Counted from the stretch's first letter, positions 9,697 to 21,578 are shown. The stretch is DNA of 64,000 bases from Gamsiella multidivaricata (GCF_025024155.1 NW_026251731.1:186001-250000); one strand, 5' to 3'. Translations and numbers: made by a program. Notes: generated by a model not told the origin, from the sequence alone.

Positions 9697-11926
9697 ATGG
9701 CATCAACACCCACACCCGACCAGATCCCTATCGAAGAGCAGCCCGTGCTCGAGGCCCTGGTCTCTATCAAACACCGACTGACGGCGATCAAGAAGGACCG
9801 CTCGCGCTTCATAAAGACATCGACCGTCATTGGGCTCTACGAGGAGCTATCGGTCCAATTGCTCAGGCTAGAGGAAATCCGCGGCGCAGGCAACTCGACC
9901 ATTTGGGGATTCAGAAATAATGTCAACAGTGTTCTGGACGATGTCTTTGTGATCCTTTCGTTGTGCTTCATGGCTATTGGAAAGACAAAGGAGAGCCCTG
10001 CGACCTATGTACAGTTGCTCACCATCAAGGTAACAAGAGAAAAAGAAGTTGGAAACCTGGAGGGAAGAAGAGGGACATGTTCCTTCGGATTTGGGGTCAC
10101 AGGAACGGTCATAACCACATAAAAAAAAAAGAGAGAAGTGTTCTGACACCTTCGGGGGGATTTTTTTTTTTTTGCCTATATGCTTACGAATAGCAATGCT
10201 TAACGGGTCTTCAAGAATCAGGAATATACGCCGCCGGTATGTCGCCTTTACCTGTGTGTTATTCAGCCATGGGGATCACTCTTTGTATCCAGGAAAAGTA
10301 TTTAACCGACCAATTCATTCCTCTTTTTTTTTCACACGGCTATTGATAGAGGATCTGAAGCAATATGAGGACCGATTGAAGGAGTTGGAGGCGTTTATTC
10401 GCGTGGATGAGGCCAAGGCATCGATACCCGATATCCAAACCAGGATCCTTCGACGCAAACTCGATTTCAACAGTACGTGCTTCGTTCTATCTTTCCCGCC
10501 CTCTGTTTCCAAAGTACAACAGTCCCTGGTTTTAAATGATGTGATCGACTGGTTCGCTTCTAACCTTATTACGATACCCTTCATTCATTACCCACACAAT
10601 GTTCTCGTATCTGTATTAGACAACTTGCTGAAGGAGCTACAGGAGACGTGCAAATCCATCTCTCCCGAACTCTCGCCCATCCACCGACGTCTTGTTCAGC
10701 TCAAGATCGAGCTCGACACCCTCGCCTCAAAACCAACCTGGGACTCCTCGGACGTATACCACGTCCAAGAAGAACTGCGCGAGATCGAGGCCAAGCGTGT
10801 GGATGGCAAGTTTATGGACGGGGAGGGCCGAGTCGTGAGTGGACAGGCGGCCGTGATCGGGTTGTTGGAGGATTGCTATGATGACTGTCATAATTTGTTG
10901 GCGACCAAGGAGAGGGTCCCAAAGGCGCTGCAGGATATCTACCAGAGGCTTCAGGCGATCAAGGCGGATCTGGAGAGATTGGTGCTGACACAGCGTTGGA
11001 CACTGAGGGAGACGGATCTGTGGCAGTATGAGATTCAGTTGAATGAGATCAGTGTGTTGAGAAAGAACGGGAAGTTTGTGGATTCGGAAGGCAATGTCGA
11101 GGAGGGCCAGGTAATAATATCTCGAGCTTGCAAAGGCATTCGTATCTTTTTTTTTTTTTGAAATTCCAAGTTCCAAAGTTCGGTGATCCTGATTGACTTG
11201 ATTGTACTTTCTTCTTTTGGGAACGAAATCGATAGGCGCTGCTGAACTTCATGCTGCACAAGTGCTACCGCCTGATCTATGTGCTTTTGTCAGCGTCTGA
11301 GCCCATCGCAGAGGCATTAATGCCGATCCATAACCAGTTGCTAACCGTCCGCCGGTGCTTGCTCGAGGTCAAAAAGTGGGGCGGTGATTTTACAGGTAAA
11401 GGACAACCCAAATTTCTCTCTCTCTTTTTTTTTTTCTCTCTTGCTGGCGCGATGAAAATGGACGACAAGGAGAGCAGGGTGCATCTTCGCCCAGATAAAG
11501 ACATAGGGAATTTCCTTTTCTGTCTTTGCCGGGACCGTGCGAGCTGCTCTGCTCTGCTTGTTTTCGTTTTATTTGCATCTCCGATGTTTTAACGCGCGCG
11601 GCAGACAATCCAAAAACCTGACAATCTTTACATTTTTCTTGACGGTTTCTTTTGAACTGGATTTAGTCCGCGACCTGTACCCTTACCAGATGAAGTTGGC
11701 GTCCATGGACAATATGCGCGTGGACGGCAAGTTCTTGGACAAAGACAAGGAAATACCGGAGGGCCAAGGTATTTGTAACTCGTTGTTGAGCGAATGTTAC
11801 GATATCCTGTACGAGCTGAAGGATTCTGTGACGGATGAGTTATCCGATGAGGAGGATGAGGATGAGGATGAGGATGAACAGAGGGATGGACTTCGGGGAT
11901 CGAAGGGTTTGGATGTGGTCGCTTAG
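9697..11926 (+). CDS. UPF0662 / DUF2408 family protein
   Basis: Exons 9697-10029, 10194-10236, 10350-10472, 10620-11110, 11236-11395 and 11667-11926 join in frame to 469 residues. The protein is mostly helical and has two related halves, each with a long amphipathic helix followed by a turn such as RVDGKFMDGEGRVVSGQ, KNGKFVDSEGNVEEGQ or RVDGKFLDKDKEIPEGQG, then LLxxCYD. This repeated KF-(M/L/V)-D...GQ and CYD pattern is how I recognise the fungal UPF0662/DUF2408 family. The C-terminus is very acidic (DEEDEDEDEDE). No catalytic motif, signal peptide or membrane segment is visible. The molecular function of the family is not established to my knowledge. Confidence 0.8.
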
Positions 11927-12143
11927 AGAGTTATACAAAAGGCGGAAGTTTTGACTCCTGTCTTTTTTTTTTTTTTTTTTTGCCTTCTTCATATTGTATA
12001 TATCAAAAAAATAAATAATTTTTATTTTATTCGTGCGATGCTACTACAGTAATGAGCAATGGTATTTGTCTTTACGACGTCTATTAAGAATAGTTTATAG
12101 GATACTGCGACGATTGCTGGCGAAATTGGTGCGATTCTCGCTC
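11927..12143. other. 3' intergenic of convergent genes
   Basis: A short AT-rich shared 3' region between the UPF0662 gene (+) and STK19 (-), with a T-run near 11963-11980. No coding signal is seen. Confidence 0.5.
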
Positions 12144-13947
12144 CTACTTTGCTTTTGCGCTGGCTTCACCCTTCAGGGTCAGTTTGAGCAATTGTCCGCT
12201 GGTTGTCGCAATACTATCGCACCACAGTACACAATCAATGGCCAGCGTTAGAAGCGTCGTTTCGCTTGTTATGGATCCCAAGTAAAAAAAAAAAAAAAAA
12301 AAAAAAAAAGTTACCTTTGAACACGTCCACTTCCGACAATGTCATGGATATGGAATTCATGTGGGAGGAATGATCCTCGTAAAGGCTTCGATACCACCGC
12401 CTGTCAAAGGCCAGAGCACCGGAAATAAAGAGAGGGAATAGCATCAATAACGTGCCTTCAGCTAGGGAATGGTAAAATCTGGATCATGATCCATACGTCC
12501 AAGTGCACTTACCGAGACAAGCATATCACCAAAGATCTGACGCTTTATCATTCTCAAGATCTCGAGTCGTCCTTTTAAGAAATGCGTAACAAAGAGACCG
12601 CCTTGTCTGATCGCGAATCTATAGGCCACATCATCCGAGACGTGCTGCCGACGGCCAAGGTTTGCTGTGATGGTCGTCGTTGCTGCTGCTGCTGCTCCCG
12701 GTGAAGACGATACTGCTGATCCTGAGGTAGAGGATGAGGTGGATTCCGATTTGATAGTCTTGGCTTGCTCTTGGTTCGTGGCATGGATAAGCTGGTTCAG
12801 TGCAGAATGGCCACTGGAGCTATTGCCTGTGCTGGCGCCGCTGCCGCCTGTATTTCCTCCGCGTCCTGCGGGCTGGTTCAGGTTGACGAGATGGGGGTTT
12901 GCAGGCTGGGATAAGCTGCGGTTGAGGAGGGAGTAACGAATCAGGATTCTATAATATCGAAAACAAGGTGTTTTAATAATATGAAGGGTAAACACCCTTC
13001 GAGGCAAAAAGTTTGGCTCATCGCATTTGTTCTTACGTGATATCTTGATCTGTGGCATCGATGACAGACTGGATATTGGAATGCTGTATCGAGATCTCCA
13101 GGCACTGCCCACTCATAACCAAGTCTTTGAACCTTTCAAAAATTTCGCCCGCTTGGGTCTCTTGCGCTGAGGCAGATTGTTGTATCATGTCAGTGGTCTT
13201 TTTGTTTGCAATCATTTTCGATCCCGGTATTCGTGCAATAATGGGGCCTGTTCCTGGTCCTGTTGTGCTAGGTCCCGTCGCTATCCGTTTGTGAGCAACT
13301 AAAGTTTGTAGGTCGGATGCTGTGTCAAGATTCCTCCGTTTGGCACTCGATGTTGCTGTTTCAACTCCCGAGCCACGTTGCTGCTGATGTGGAGATGTCT
13401 GCAGGTCTTTCAGGTACTGTTCTTTGGCTTGCTGAATCTGTACGACATAGTCGCTTGTCAACATGATCGCGAACTCGTCCGATCCAGTGCCGCCCAGATA
13501 GAACTTTCGGATCGTGTTGTCCTTTATCAATTGGGCCTACAGCACGATTCCATGAACAGAGACAAATAATTAGTGAAAGTGGCAGCAAACTAAGGGAGTT
13601 TTTTTAATGTCTGTCAATTGGTTTGAGCCTGCTCTTTTTTTTTTTTTTACCAGAGCGCGATCGACGGTAGTGTGGTCCTTGATGATGCTGTACAACTGAT
13701 GGATCATACAGACGCGCGGAAAGGCTTTTTGTTGACGAATCTTGTGTGGGCGAAGCAAGGCCAGTAGGTAGTAGATTGCGCCATAAGTATCGGCGGGGTA
13801 TTCTAGGGTATCGTTCAGATTTAAGGCAGCAGGATTCATGTTTTCTGAAGGTATCGTTACTGCTGCTGGCCGTCGTGGGGTGGCTTCTGAGGCATTTGTC
13901 AAAAATTGGTGGCGTTTTAGCTGATGGGGTGATCTTTGTGCAGGCAT
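12144..13947 (-). CDS. STK19: STK19-like winged-helix nuclear protein
   Basis: Exons 13947-13651, 13536-13037, 12948-12513, 12400-12315 and 12213-12144 join in frame to 462 residues. Family blocks appear in order: FPRVCMIHQLYSIIKDHTTV and FYLGGTGSDEFAIMLTSDYV; then a linker rich in Gln, Ser and Thr; then DITILIRYSLLNR, FAIRQGGLFVTHFLKGRLEI, FHIHDIVGSGRVQS and SGQLLKLTLKG. STK19 was once called a kinase but is a tandem winged-helix DNA-binding protein; recent work places it in transcription-coupled repair. No kinase motifs are seen here. Internal insertions (Gly/Asn/Ser and poly-Ala) make it longer than the animal protein. The open frame extends upstream of 13947 without another ATG, so an extra 5' exon is possible. 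Confidence 0.8.
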
Positions 13948-14367
13948 GGATATGAAAATGAGGCTGCTCTGTGTGCTGCTAATTGAAAACAGTGCTTGTC
14001 TTTGAGCTGAGTACTGTTTCCTGAATATCCTCCGTCTTGGCCTTCCTTGTTGTCTAGGATGGTGTTTGGTGAGTGATGGAAGTGTAGCTGCCTCATGGAC
14101 TGGAGAAAGAATGTCTTTTAATAAAGTTTGTCTCCGCAGTGCAGCCGTGTATTGACCCACCAACGATAGTTGGATTGTCCATTACAAAAAAAACGCAGTG
14201 CGACACACAGACATCATGATCATAGTCCGTGCTGCTGCCTGCTTATCGCCAAAACAGTCTCATTCTTGTCTTGTCTTGAACTAAAAAAAAAAAAAAAAAG
14301 GCTAACTCCACCACCTTCTCCTCCCACTTCATTCCACTCACACTCTCGCACCTCTATCACTTCAATC
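13948..14367. promoter_or_regulatory. Divergent promoter STK19 / RCF2-like gene
   Basis: The two start codons are 420 bp apart and point away from each other. An A17 tract (14283-14299) and a CT-rich leader precede the plus-strand start. No TATA box is obvious. Confidence 0.5.
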
Positions 14368-15183
14368 ATGTCCAGTGAATACATAAATCCCCATCTCCGC
14401 CACGAGCATGAGGAGGACAAGGACTCCCTCATCCTTAAGGCTGCCGCCAAGGGCGCAGGACTCGCCCTCATCACTGGCGGTCTTATCGCCATGTCCGGTG
14501 CCCGCTACTCAAAAACCTACCAGACCCTCTCCCGACCCATGAAGTACTTCTTGCTCGGCACCGGTAATTCATCTTTCCATATATCGACTTCGTCATAAAC
14601 GTCGTGTCTGCATCCCAATTGCTTATGGGACCAACATCTCTCTGTTCGATCCATAGGTACTGCTGCAACCTCGATCCTCTTTGCAGACCACGCCCGCGTG
14701 CAACACGAAGACCGCCAGCTCCTGCGCCATCTCGACCATGAGGCCGCGGAAGCCAAGCGCGCCGAGATCCGAGCCCAACGTGGACTTCTTGCGGAACTCA
14801 ACTATCAAGTGCGTGAGAACCGCAACATGGTAGTTGGTGTTTCCTGGCTGGGCTGCATGACCGGATCCTTGGTCTACACCTTCTCACAAAAGGGTCTGAC
14901 GACGACCCAGCGCATCGTCACAGCTCGTATGTATGCTCAAGGATTCACGATTCTGACGATGATGGCGGTTGCAGCCCTTGAGTTGACGGAGCCACCGAAA
15001 CCGAAACAGGAAGTCTTGACGGATCAGTGGAAGGCGATTCTGGCGAAGGATCGGCAGGGTAATTATATTGTCAAGGATCCGGCAGCAATTCCGACATCGG
15101 CAGAAGTCCATGGTGCGGGTACTGTTGATGCTCACCATGACTATGCTAATGCTACGGCTGCGAAATCATTGTCTTCATCATGA
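14368..15183 (+). CDS. HIG1-domain protein, RCF2-like respiratory supercomplex factor
   Basis: Exons 14368-14563 and 14657-15183 give 240 residues. There are about four hydrophobic segments: roughly 27-46 (GAGLALITGGLIAM), 62-78, 128-148 (VVGVSWLGCMTGSLVY) and 162-182 (GFTILTMMAVAALEL). The pair around the QRIVTARMYAQG sequence fits the HIG1 helical hairpin. A charged helix (RQLLRHLDHEAAEAKRAEIR) sits in the middle, as in yeast Rcf2. Such proteins sit in the mitochondrial inner membrane with complexes III and IV. No strong N-terminal presequence is seen, which is usual for Rcf2. The assignment as RCF2 rather than another HIG1 protein is inference. Confidence 0.75.
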
Positions 15184-16109
15184 TAAAAAAAAGGGAGGGC
15201 AGCAGATATTCAAGCACAGCACGGTAGCGCTATTTCGTTATCATGATATGACACCATCAAATGCGTATTTTCGCACGATCACGACTACGACCATGACCAC
15301 GGCTACTTTTGCATTCGGAGTCCTTTCTTCTCGTAATAACAATAAAGCAAACTGCACAAATCTCGATATACCGCCTTTTTTTCTTTTTTTTTTTTACTCA
15401 TCTCTTTGCTTTACAGTGGACATTATCAGACTATATGCAAGAAATTACCAACAAGTGAAAACGTATCATAAAGATGCTTTGAAATAAGAACAGGAGGATC
15501 TTCTCTGAAAGGGCGAGACGTCTCTCTATGCCAATGACCCAAGTAACAAAAAGCGCGTGTTGATACCAGCTACGATAAACAAACATATACTCCCCGCTTT
15601 CCTCGATGGAATTTCGGCCAGGTCGATGGTGGTGTTATGGCTGAATGTCTTCATTGTCGTTCGGTATTTATCTATTTTTTTCAAGGATGGCCGCTGCCTT
15701 ATATTCTCGTGCGTGTCTCTGCTTTAGTTCTTTGGCGGCAAACGGGCAGCTTGCCACATTTGCTTCAATTGAGCCCTGATCCCTTTCGGCTATTTTTTTT
15801 TTTTTTGGCATTGTGTGTATCTGCGCCAACGTCTTGAGTGCGCGTCACGGTCGGTCTACTCGATCTGCTCGCTCTATTCGATTCTTTTTCGTTCTCCACA
15901 TTAGTAACCGTTCTCGCTTCGTTGTCTTTCCGCGCAATCTTCATGTCTACTGCAGCTCCTTTTTCGCACACCTTGTTCAGCTCACTCTCTCAGCTGCGAA
16001 AGAGAGGTTGAGGGTCCTGTAATTTTGGAAGCTTTATTTTCTTGTTGTGGGGGGGAACTTTGAGATCCAATAATTATTATTTTTCAATTCGTCTCTTAAA
16101 TGCCACAGC
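15184..16109. other. Intergenic, start of gene-poor island
   Basis: 3' flank of the RCF2-like gene followed by sequence with T-runs at 15380-15395 and 15794-15806. No supportable gene is seen. Confidence 0.4.
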
Positions 16110-16647
16110 CGTCTCCAGCAAGTCTGCAAAATCGTAGGCTGAACTTACGCCATCCGGGACAGCGCCAGTGTACATGCTGTACACCACGATGCTGCCCTTT
16201 ATCCATCGAGCTTCGAAGAACTCGACTTTGAATCTCGAGAAAATAATTCCATTAAACGCAGAATATCACCACAAGTTGGTCCGAGGATATGCTAAGGAGC
16301 TCTTGAATGATTTGGACGAGGGCTCTGTAAAGAGCCCTCTCCAGCTTTTCAAAGTCTTTCTTGCGAGCCCTGTAGTCCGCGTTTCGCTTTCCCTCCACAA
16401 TTAGTAGATCCGGTTTATAGATATTGTGTCTGAGGATCGCGTCATGCCGCACGGTTGGGTTTCACACTCCGTGGTTCGGTTGCTTCTCCCCGACGTGGAA
16501 TTGCGTACTCTCGTTCCTCTGAAAGGTGCCAAAGATCGGACAATATATATATATATATATCCTATAAGCCATCCTTCCAGATGGTTTGCACTGATATGTC
16601 GTGTCCCAATGTAAATCTCTAAGAGCCACAATAATTAATAACACCAA
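16110..16647 (-). pseudogene. Decayed ORF of unknown family
   Basis: One minus frame runs from about 16647 to 16250 with coding-like composition but is cut by an in-frame TGA at 16464-16462, then a TAA. After a one-base shift, coding-like sequence resumes to about 16113, ending at a GTAAGT-like donor. Recognisable pieces are [36 protein letters not shown] and [19 protein letters not shown] do not recognise the family. The PD-x4-E-x-K spacing in [11 protein letters not shown] recalls endonuclease-like folds only loosely. A TA dinucleotide run (16542-16560) lies inside the frame. Confidence 0.45.
16542..16560. repeat. TA microsatellite
   Basis: About nine TA units lie inside the decayed minus-strand ORF, adding a run of Tyr/Ile codons to its reading frame. 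Confidence 0.85.
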
Positions 16648-17119
16648 AACAAGTCAGCATTTTTTTCTATCGGGTATTTCCATTCAATGGGATCGTCAAG
16701 TTTGACTAGACATACATTTGATCCATGGCCATCTGTCAGGAACAGACTTAGAAGAGTAGGATATGTGTTATGGAGGAGACAGACAGTGGACAAGGTAAGG
16801 AAGAAATGTATTGCAGACTGAGGTTATATGCTATGGATTCTATGGCTCTATTTATGTGTTTCTAGGATTCTTGGTCAAGGTACTCGGATGGCTACTACGG
16901 GACGCGAGGTATATCTGCTAGGAATAGCACAAAGGTATGGATCAGGTACAATGGTTCTGGGCGGGCCGGACAATGGCAATATCAATAAAGATACTTCGTT
17001 GAACATATGTTGATCGAGGCAAGGCGGAGCATACGGTGGCAGAGGTACGCGTGCAAGCGCGTGAGCGCGTAGAAGCAGCCATAAATCAATATGAGCAATT
17101 GTGCGCGCAGCTCAACTGT

Positions 17120-17620
17120 CACTGCACCACACGCTATGGTGCTATCCGTGACAGTTTCTCATGCTCGTACCCTACGTACAGCCTGTGCTTGATATGACCA
17201 AATGAATGTCCTGTACCTATTCCGCCCATCGTACCATACCAAATGACGCAGCTGGGCCTTCCACCTTGGATACCCTATCTGAGTCCCACGTGGATCGATC
17301 AACCGTGCCCGCATCCCAACCTTGCTGTTTTTCCAAACCCACTGGATCCCATCAGAGCCGCAACGATTGATTTTTGTCTCGTCCGTCCATAGAACGCGTT
17401 TCCAGTCCTCCACTGTCCAGTGCTCATATCGGCGCACAAATTCCATGCGCGCTTCTTGATATGATCTTTGAGAAATCGTTGGACTTGAACGGCGTTGTCG
17501 AGTAATCTAGCGATGATGTCTCGGACCATAAGTCGCCTTCTCCATCACATCACAGTGCTGGACTCCAGTGTGAATGTACGACGGCTTCGTCAAGGGCTGT
17601 GTATATGAGATCGTCTGTGT
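17120..17620 (-). pseudogene. Tc1/mariner transposase relic
   Basis: The minus strand encodes RRYEHWTVEDWKRVLWTDET and KINRCGSDGIQWVWK, the hallmark start of the Tc1-type DDE catalytic domain, where the Asp of WTDE is the first catalytic Asp. Upstream, in a shifted frame, RLLDNAVQVQRFLKDHIKK continues the inter-domain region. Downstream, KVEGPAASFGMVRWAE then a stop replaces the usual glycine-rich VWG segment. Several frame changes and stops show it is dead, and only about a third of a transposase is recognisable. I could not identify terminal inverted repeats. Confidence 0.8.
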
Positions 17621-19424
17621 ATTTGAGGTTGTCGATGTGTTGCTTCTTGAGGGGCAAAAAAAGAAAGTAAAGAAGGAGAGTTGTGTGAGTTTTGTGGAGC
17701 CTGATCTGGATTGTCAGGAAATGTGGTCAAAGTGAATATGTTCTCTGTAAAATGTTGTGCATACACAATATCGCATCTCTTCACGGCGCGGGCTAATATT
17801 GTCGTATAGAGGGAAAGCCGCGGAAGACGGGGTGATGTCTGGTCGGATGCCGTCTAATACGCCCTGTGCGGTGAAAGTAAAGAGAATTAAAATTGTAAGC
17901 AGCGGTAGTAGTAATTGTAGAAGGCTGAAAAACGGTTCCTTGCTGAGTGTTGATGAGCGAGCTGAACATCATCGACTGGCTCAACAAGAACCTGTAAAAA
18001 AGTATATTTTAAAAAATGACAAAAAAAAAAAAAAAAAAAAAAAAAAAAAGCACTTGCCTTGACCTTGCGCGGTGTCCCTGAGCATAATTTGTCCTGGAAC
18101 AACCAATATAAGGGGGGCGCTGGGTAAGAGTAACGCTTCATATTTTACAGTGTAAAACACGCGCTGGGATCAGTTACGGACGCGCCAATGGAGCAGGTTT
18201 ATATTCGAGACAGGAATGAAAAGGGCGCTCACCTTTCAAGATTGGGACAATAATATGAGTAGATGATATATCTAAGAGGCGCGTCGACTCTATTTCGCAT
18301 ATAGACGAGATCAACTGGACGCGTGAGTACTACATGGGTTCCATACTCAAACGTCCTCACAGTGCAACGTAAGGCGCGACATACTTTTATAAAGTATAGC
18401 CGAGGTACGTGTACATGGTTTGGGCTGGAGTGGCTGATTCCTTTTGGTGAGGCTGTAGTCGAGATCAGTCCTGATCTCGCTGCGATCAGTCATGAATGAG
18501 TGGAGGTCGGTGGGGTCGAATGGAGAAGTGCGAGATGGGGTTTGGGTGCGAGGGCAAGCACTCCCTCGCCACCTACTGTGTTTGTGGCAAAAGGAGTGCT
18601 TAGTGGCAACTATAGCGGGTGAAGCAAAGGAAAGGATACTGTTGGAGTTGTTTGTTCAGGCACCATCACCAAGTCACGCTGATGCAGTTGTTCAGGCACC
18701 AAATCTTACCCCGCATCAGTTTAATGAGCGTACGTTTAGTAATCAGTGACTCGAGGGCGGTAATATTTTATGGCTTTAACAGTTCGATCGCAAGACCAAT
18801 GCTCCAAAAAATAAAGTTTTCGATGTGCAACCATGCGCTCTCTGTCAGTCGTATGAATAAATATGAATAAAGTATAAAAAGCAAAAAGTGGCCCAGGAGT
18901 GTTCAGCACAGCTTCCTCAACCCAGTGTGACAACGCAGAAGATACTCCATTGTCCTATTTAGTCGCCTTCAAATTATTGGTGTGCTTCTGTGTCCCGGCT
19001 CCATGTCTTCGTCTTACTTTGTTTGCTTGATATAATATGAAAACGGACAAGCAGTAGGACGTGATAGGTAGGCGAGCCATAGAAGCCGGCGAGCCAACGT
19101 ATGAAGTGCGCGTTAGGTGGGTTCTTGCTTGAATTGACAGAAAGCGTGCTAATCGAGTGGCTATCATATTCCTCTAATAAAGCTCTATGTTTTAGTACCC
19201 CAAGCGCACATGGCCCTGGCTAAGTAGTATGTTTCCTAAGTGTACTCCCTCCTCTGACCCACCTATGACAAGTGGCTATCGCCTGTCCGATCCAGCTGTG
19301 TTACAGGATAGCAAAACAGTCGCGATATAGGCGTCTGCGCTGTCGTGCGTACCTGGTGGACTGTTGGCCCCTCCTGTTCCAGTTGATTGCGCCGGGCGTA
19401 AAAATATGCCTAGGACCTCATTAT
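17621..19424. other. Gene-free part of the relic island
   Basis: I see no supportable gene in this stretch. It contains an A29 run at 18021-18049 and several short open frames on both strands without recognisable features. It lies between transposon relics and is probably decayed repeat sequence. Confidence 0.4.
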
Positions 19425-20219
19425 CTAGACTATAGTCCTTAAAGATGTCTTGCAGATTTGAATGATGCCGTGCAATCCTTCATCTTCTATGCAGACAGAC
19501 GAAATCTTGACACCATATTGCTTTCTAAATCTCTTGAGCCATCCGATATGAGCTGGCAAAGCAGCAACGGCAATTCCGAGAGTAAACTTGACATAATTCT
19601 GTAAAAGATTAACGCTTGAGCTGTGATCTTCCTGTCTGCTACCCATTTAACAAGCATTCATTCATTCATTTCATTGTATTGAGAGGACGTTCTGACATAC
19701 GTTTCTTTTCTAGAGCGAGAGCATCGCGACTTTTGCCATCTAGCCATCTACAAACGCCTTGATCTTGGCCTTATTCTTTATGATGTCATGAATAGTGGGG
19801 TGTGTCGCATGTTTCACCAGAGCTCACTGTATATTTAGTCTAACAAGTGTACCTCCAGCTCACTATTATATTTAATACAAATAAATACCTAATCGGTGTG
19901 GTGTGTGGAGCCACATCTCTTTCTCACTCATTTTCTGAATCCCAAAATATCTCAGGGTGCGCCGTTCTGAAGTGTCGACTAACAGCAGAAATGGATCTAG
20001 ACGGATTATGTTCACGGTACTCAATGATGTCGAGTTTGAGCTGCAATGCGAAGGCCGTCCTTGATCGCTTAGCCTTGTGTTGTCCCGCTGTTGGATTAAC
20101 GGTCTCTCCGTGCGGACCTGAAGGAGGATGCTCGAAGACACTCGTTTTTGATCGCTCGCGGATGGACTAGGTGGCGTTTGTTCTCTTGTTGAATAATATA
20201 GTATACTTGCAGCCTTCAA
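19425..20219 (-). pseudogene. CENP-B/pogo-type transposase relic (N-terminal helix-turn-helix parts)
   Basis: Two fragments lie in order on the minus strand. At about 20180-19930, AKRSRTAFALQLKLDIIEYR followed by SISAVSRHF resembles the first (psq-like) helix-turn-helix of pogo/Tigger transposases. At about 19600-19450, ALPAHIGWLKRFRKQYGVKI then SSVCIEDEGL resembles the CENP-B helix-turn-helix segment usually written GWLxRFKKRHGI. The DDE domain is not seen. Frame breaks separate the pieces. The elevated coding likeness of the two fragments in family order is the evidence; the assignment is by motif wording only. Confidence 0.55.
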
Positions 20220-20322
20220 GGATGTGGGAAATGTGCAAAAATCTACTTAGACCTCGTACATAATTTGTATTAAATATGACATTGACTTGATAGATTACCT
20301 GAATTACTTGAAGGGCTCCATC

Positions 20323-21578
20323 TCACTGTCGCTGGTCCTCCGTACCTTGTGGCCGCTTTTGTGTTTCTTGCTCCGCTTCTTGTTGCTGATGTGCTTTCGC
20401 CGAATTATATATTTGTAGCCAGACGTGAAAGTCCCTCTCTGATATTGTATCGATGGAAGCGTCTGTGCCCGATCAATTCGGACAAGAAAGAAGATTACCC
20501 TCGAGACTGTCTGCCACAGTGCCGAGATCATGGTCAATGGTTTGCTCACCAGAACGGTGCAATTCCATTGTTATCGATAATTGGTTTGATGTCTCTATAG
20601 TCTTCGTGGATGCAGACGTCTAGATGCGTATATTAGACCACGTCCATTGTATCGATAGAACTACATTTGATCGACTCAATTACCTTTGTCTGCGAATGGG
20701 ACTGAGTTTGCACCTCCCGCCGCGTTTGCTTCCGTCGCCTGTGCAGCTTTTGGAGTATCTGCACTAACTCCCTCTGTTGATCATGTGGTTCCTGTGCCTT
20801 GTGTGACCTTTGCTGCCAAGGACTGAGCATTAAGCCTCACCAGGCTTGCTCGCTTTTGCGTAATCGATGCGGATACAACAGCGAATCGTAGCCAAAACTA
20901 GTGGCTCGAACGCCAACCTCACGAGAGCTAGTTTCCTTGCTGGAATCCCGAGATAACAACCTGGGATAAGACGAAGCCTTTGAGGATGATGAAGTCCCTG
21001 GAATAGATAGGTTTTCTGACAAAGCTTGTTTACGGAAGCCTTGGGGGACTAAATAAACATCTAGGGTTGATCGATCTAGAACCTCAATAGCCTGTATGGC
21101 AAATATACGCGGTTATCTTTACTATACAGCACCCATGATTTCACATTACTCTTAACAGAACATTCATCTCATAAGTTACCTTAATCAACCGGAAGGATTT
21201 CATTAGCAGCTTTGAGCGCTTCTCCTGCCATTGCTCCGGTAGTTTGTGTATCTGATGTTGCAGTCTTTGCTGCGTCATAAGCTCATGTATCAGCCTTTGC
21301 TTCTCTTGTCGCCATTTCTGCTGCTGCTGCCACTGTGCACGCCTTTTCAGCTCGGAATGTCTTTGAAGCCAAAACGGTGGTGAGTGCGTCAATTGTTCAG
21401 CCTGGCTCGGAATTATTACAGCTGCTTGAGTCGAGTAAAATTGTCCGACACTGCTCCCTAAGGGGTCGCTTGGCCCTGGCGACCCAGTTCGAGTACCAGT
21501 GGCACTGAGTGATCTGTCGCTTCGAACACGTCCTTGTCCTATAGTGTCTTCTTGAGATTGTATCTGTCTGTCCATCAT
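20323..21578 (-). pseudogene. Gln-rich coding region with in-frame TGA codons
   Basis: Exon-like blocks are 21578-21180, 21091-20684 and 20619-20323, with good GT-AG borders and matching phase. The first block is Gln/Arg-rich and coiled-coil-prone (MMDRQIQSQED..., RRAQWQQQQKWRQEKQRLIH). The second reads through SYPRLLSRDSSKETSSREVG and is stopped by TGA at 20839-20837, but the same frame continues at once with MLSPWQQRSHKAQEP for 50 more codons. The third has another TGA near 20470, after which the frame continues to RDFHVWLQIYNSAK before a final TGA. No family is recognised. It is either a recent pseudogene or part of the neighbouring dead element. Confidence 0.5.

Noticed and set aside
13570..14163. 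STK19 frame extended to 14163
   Set aside because: There is no ATG in the extension; the first in-frame ATG is at 13947.
20463..20498. 36-nt GT...AG segment as an intron
   Set aside because: Shorter than any other intron here. It keeps frame, so an in-frame TGA in a decaying gene explains it as well; left unresolved.
20812..20839. 28-nt GT...AG segment as an intron removing the TGA at 20839-20837
   Set aside because: Too short for a spliceosomal intron, and removing it would shift the frame to an early stop.
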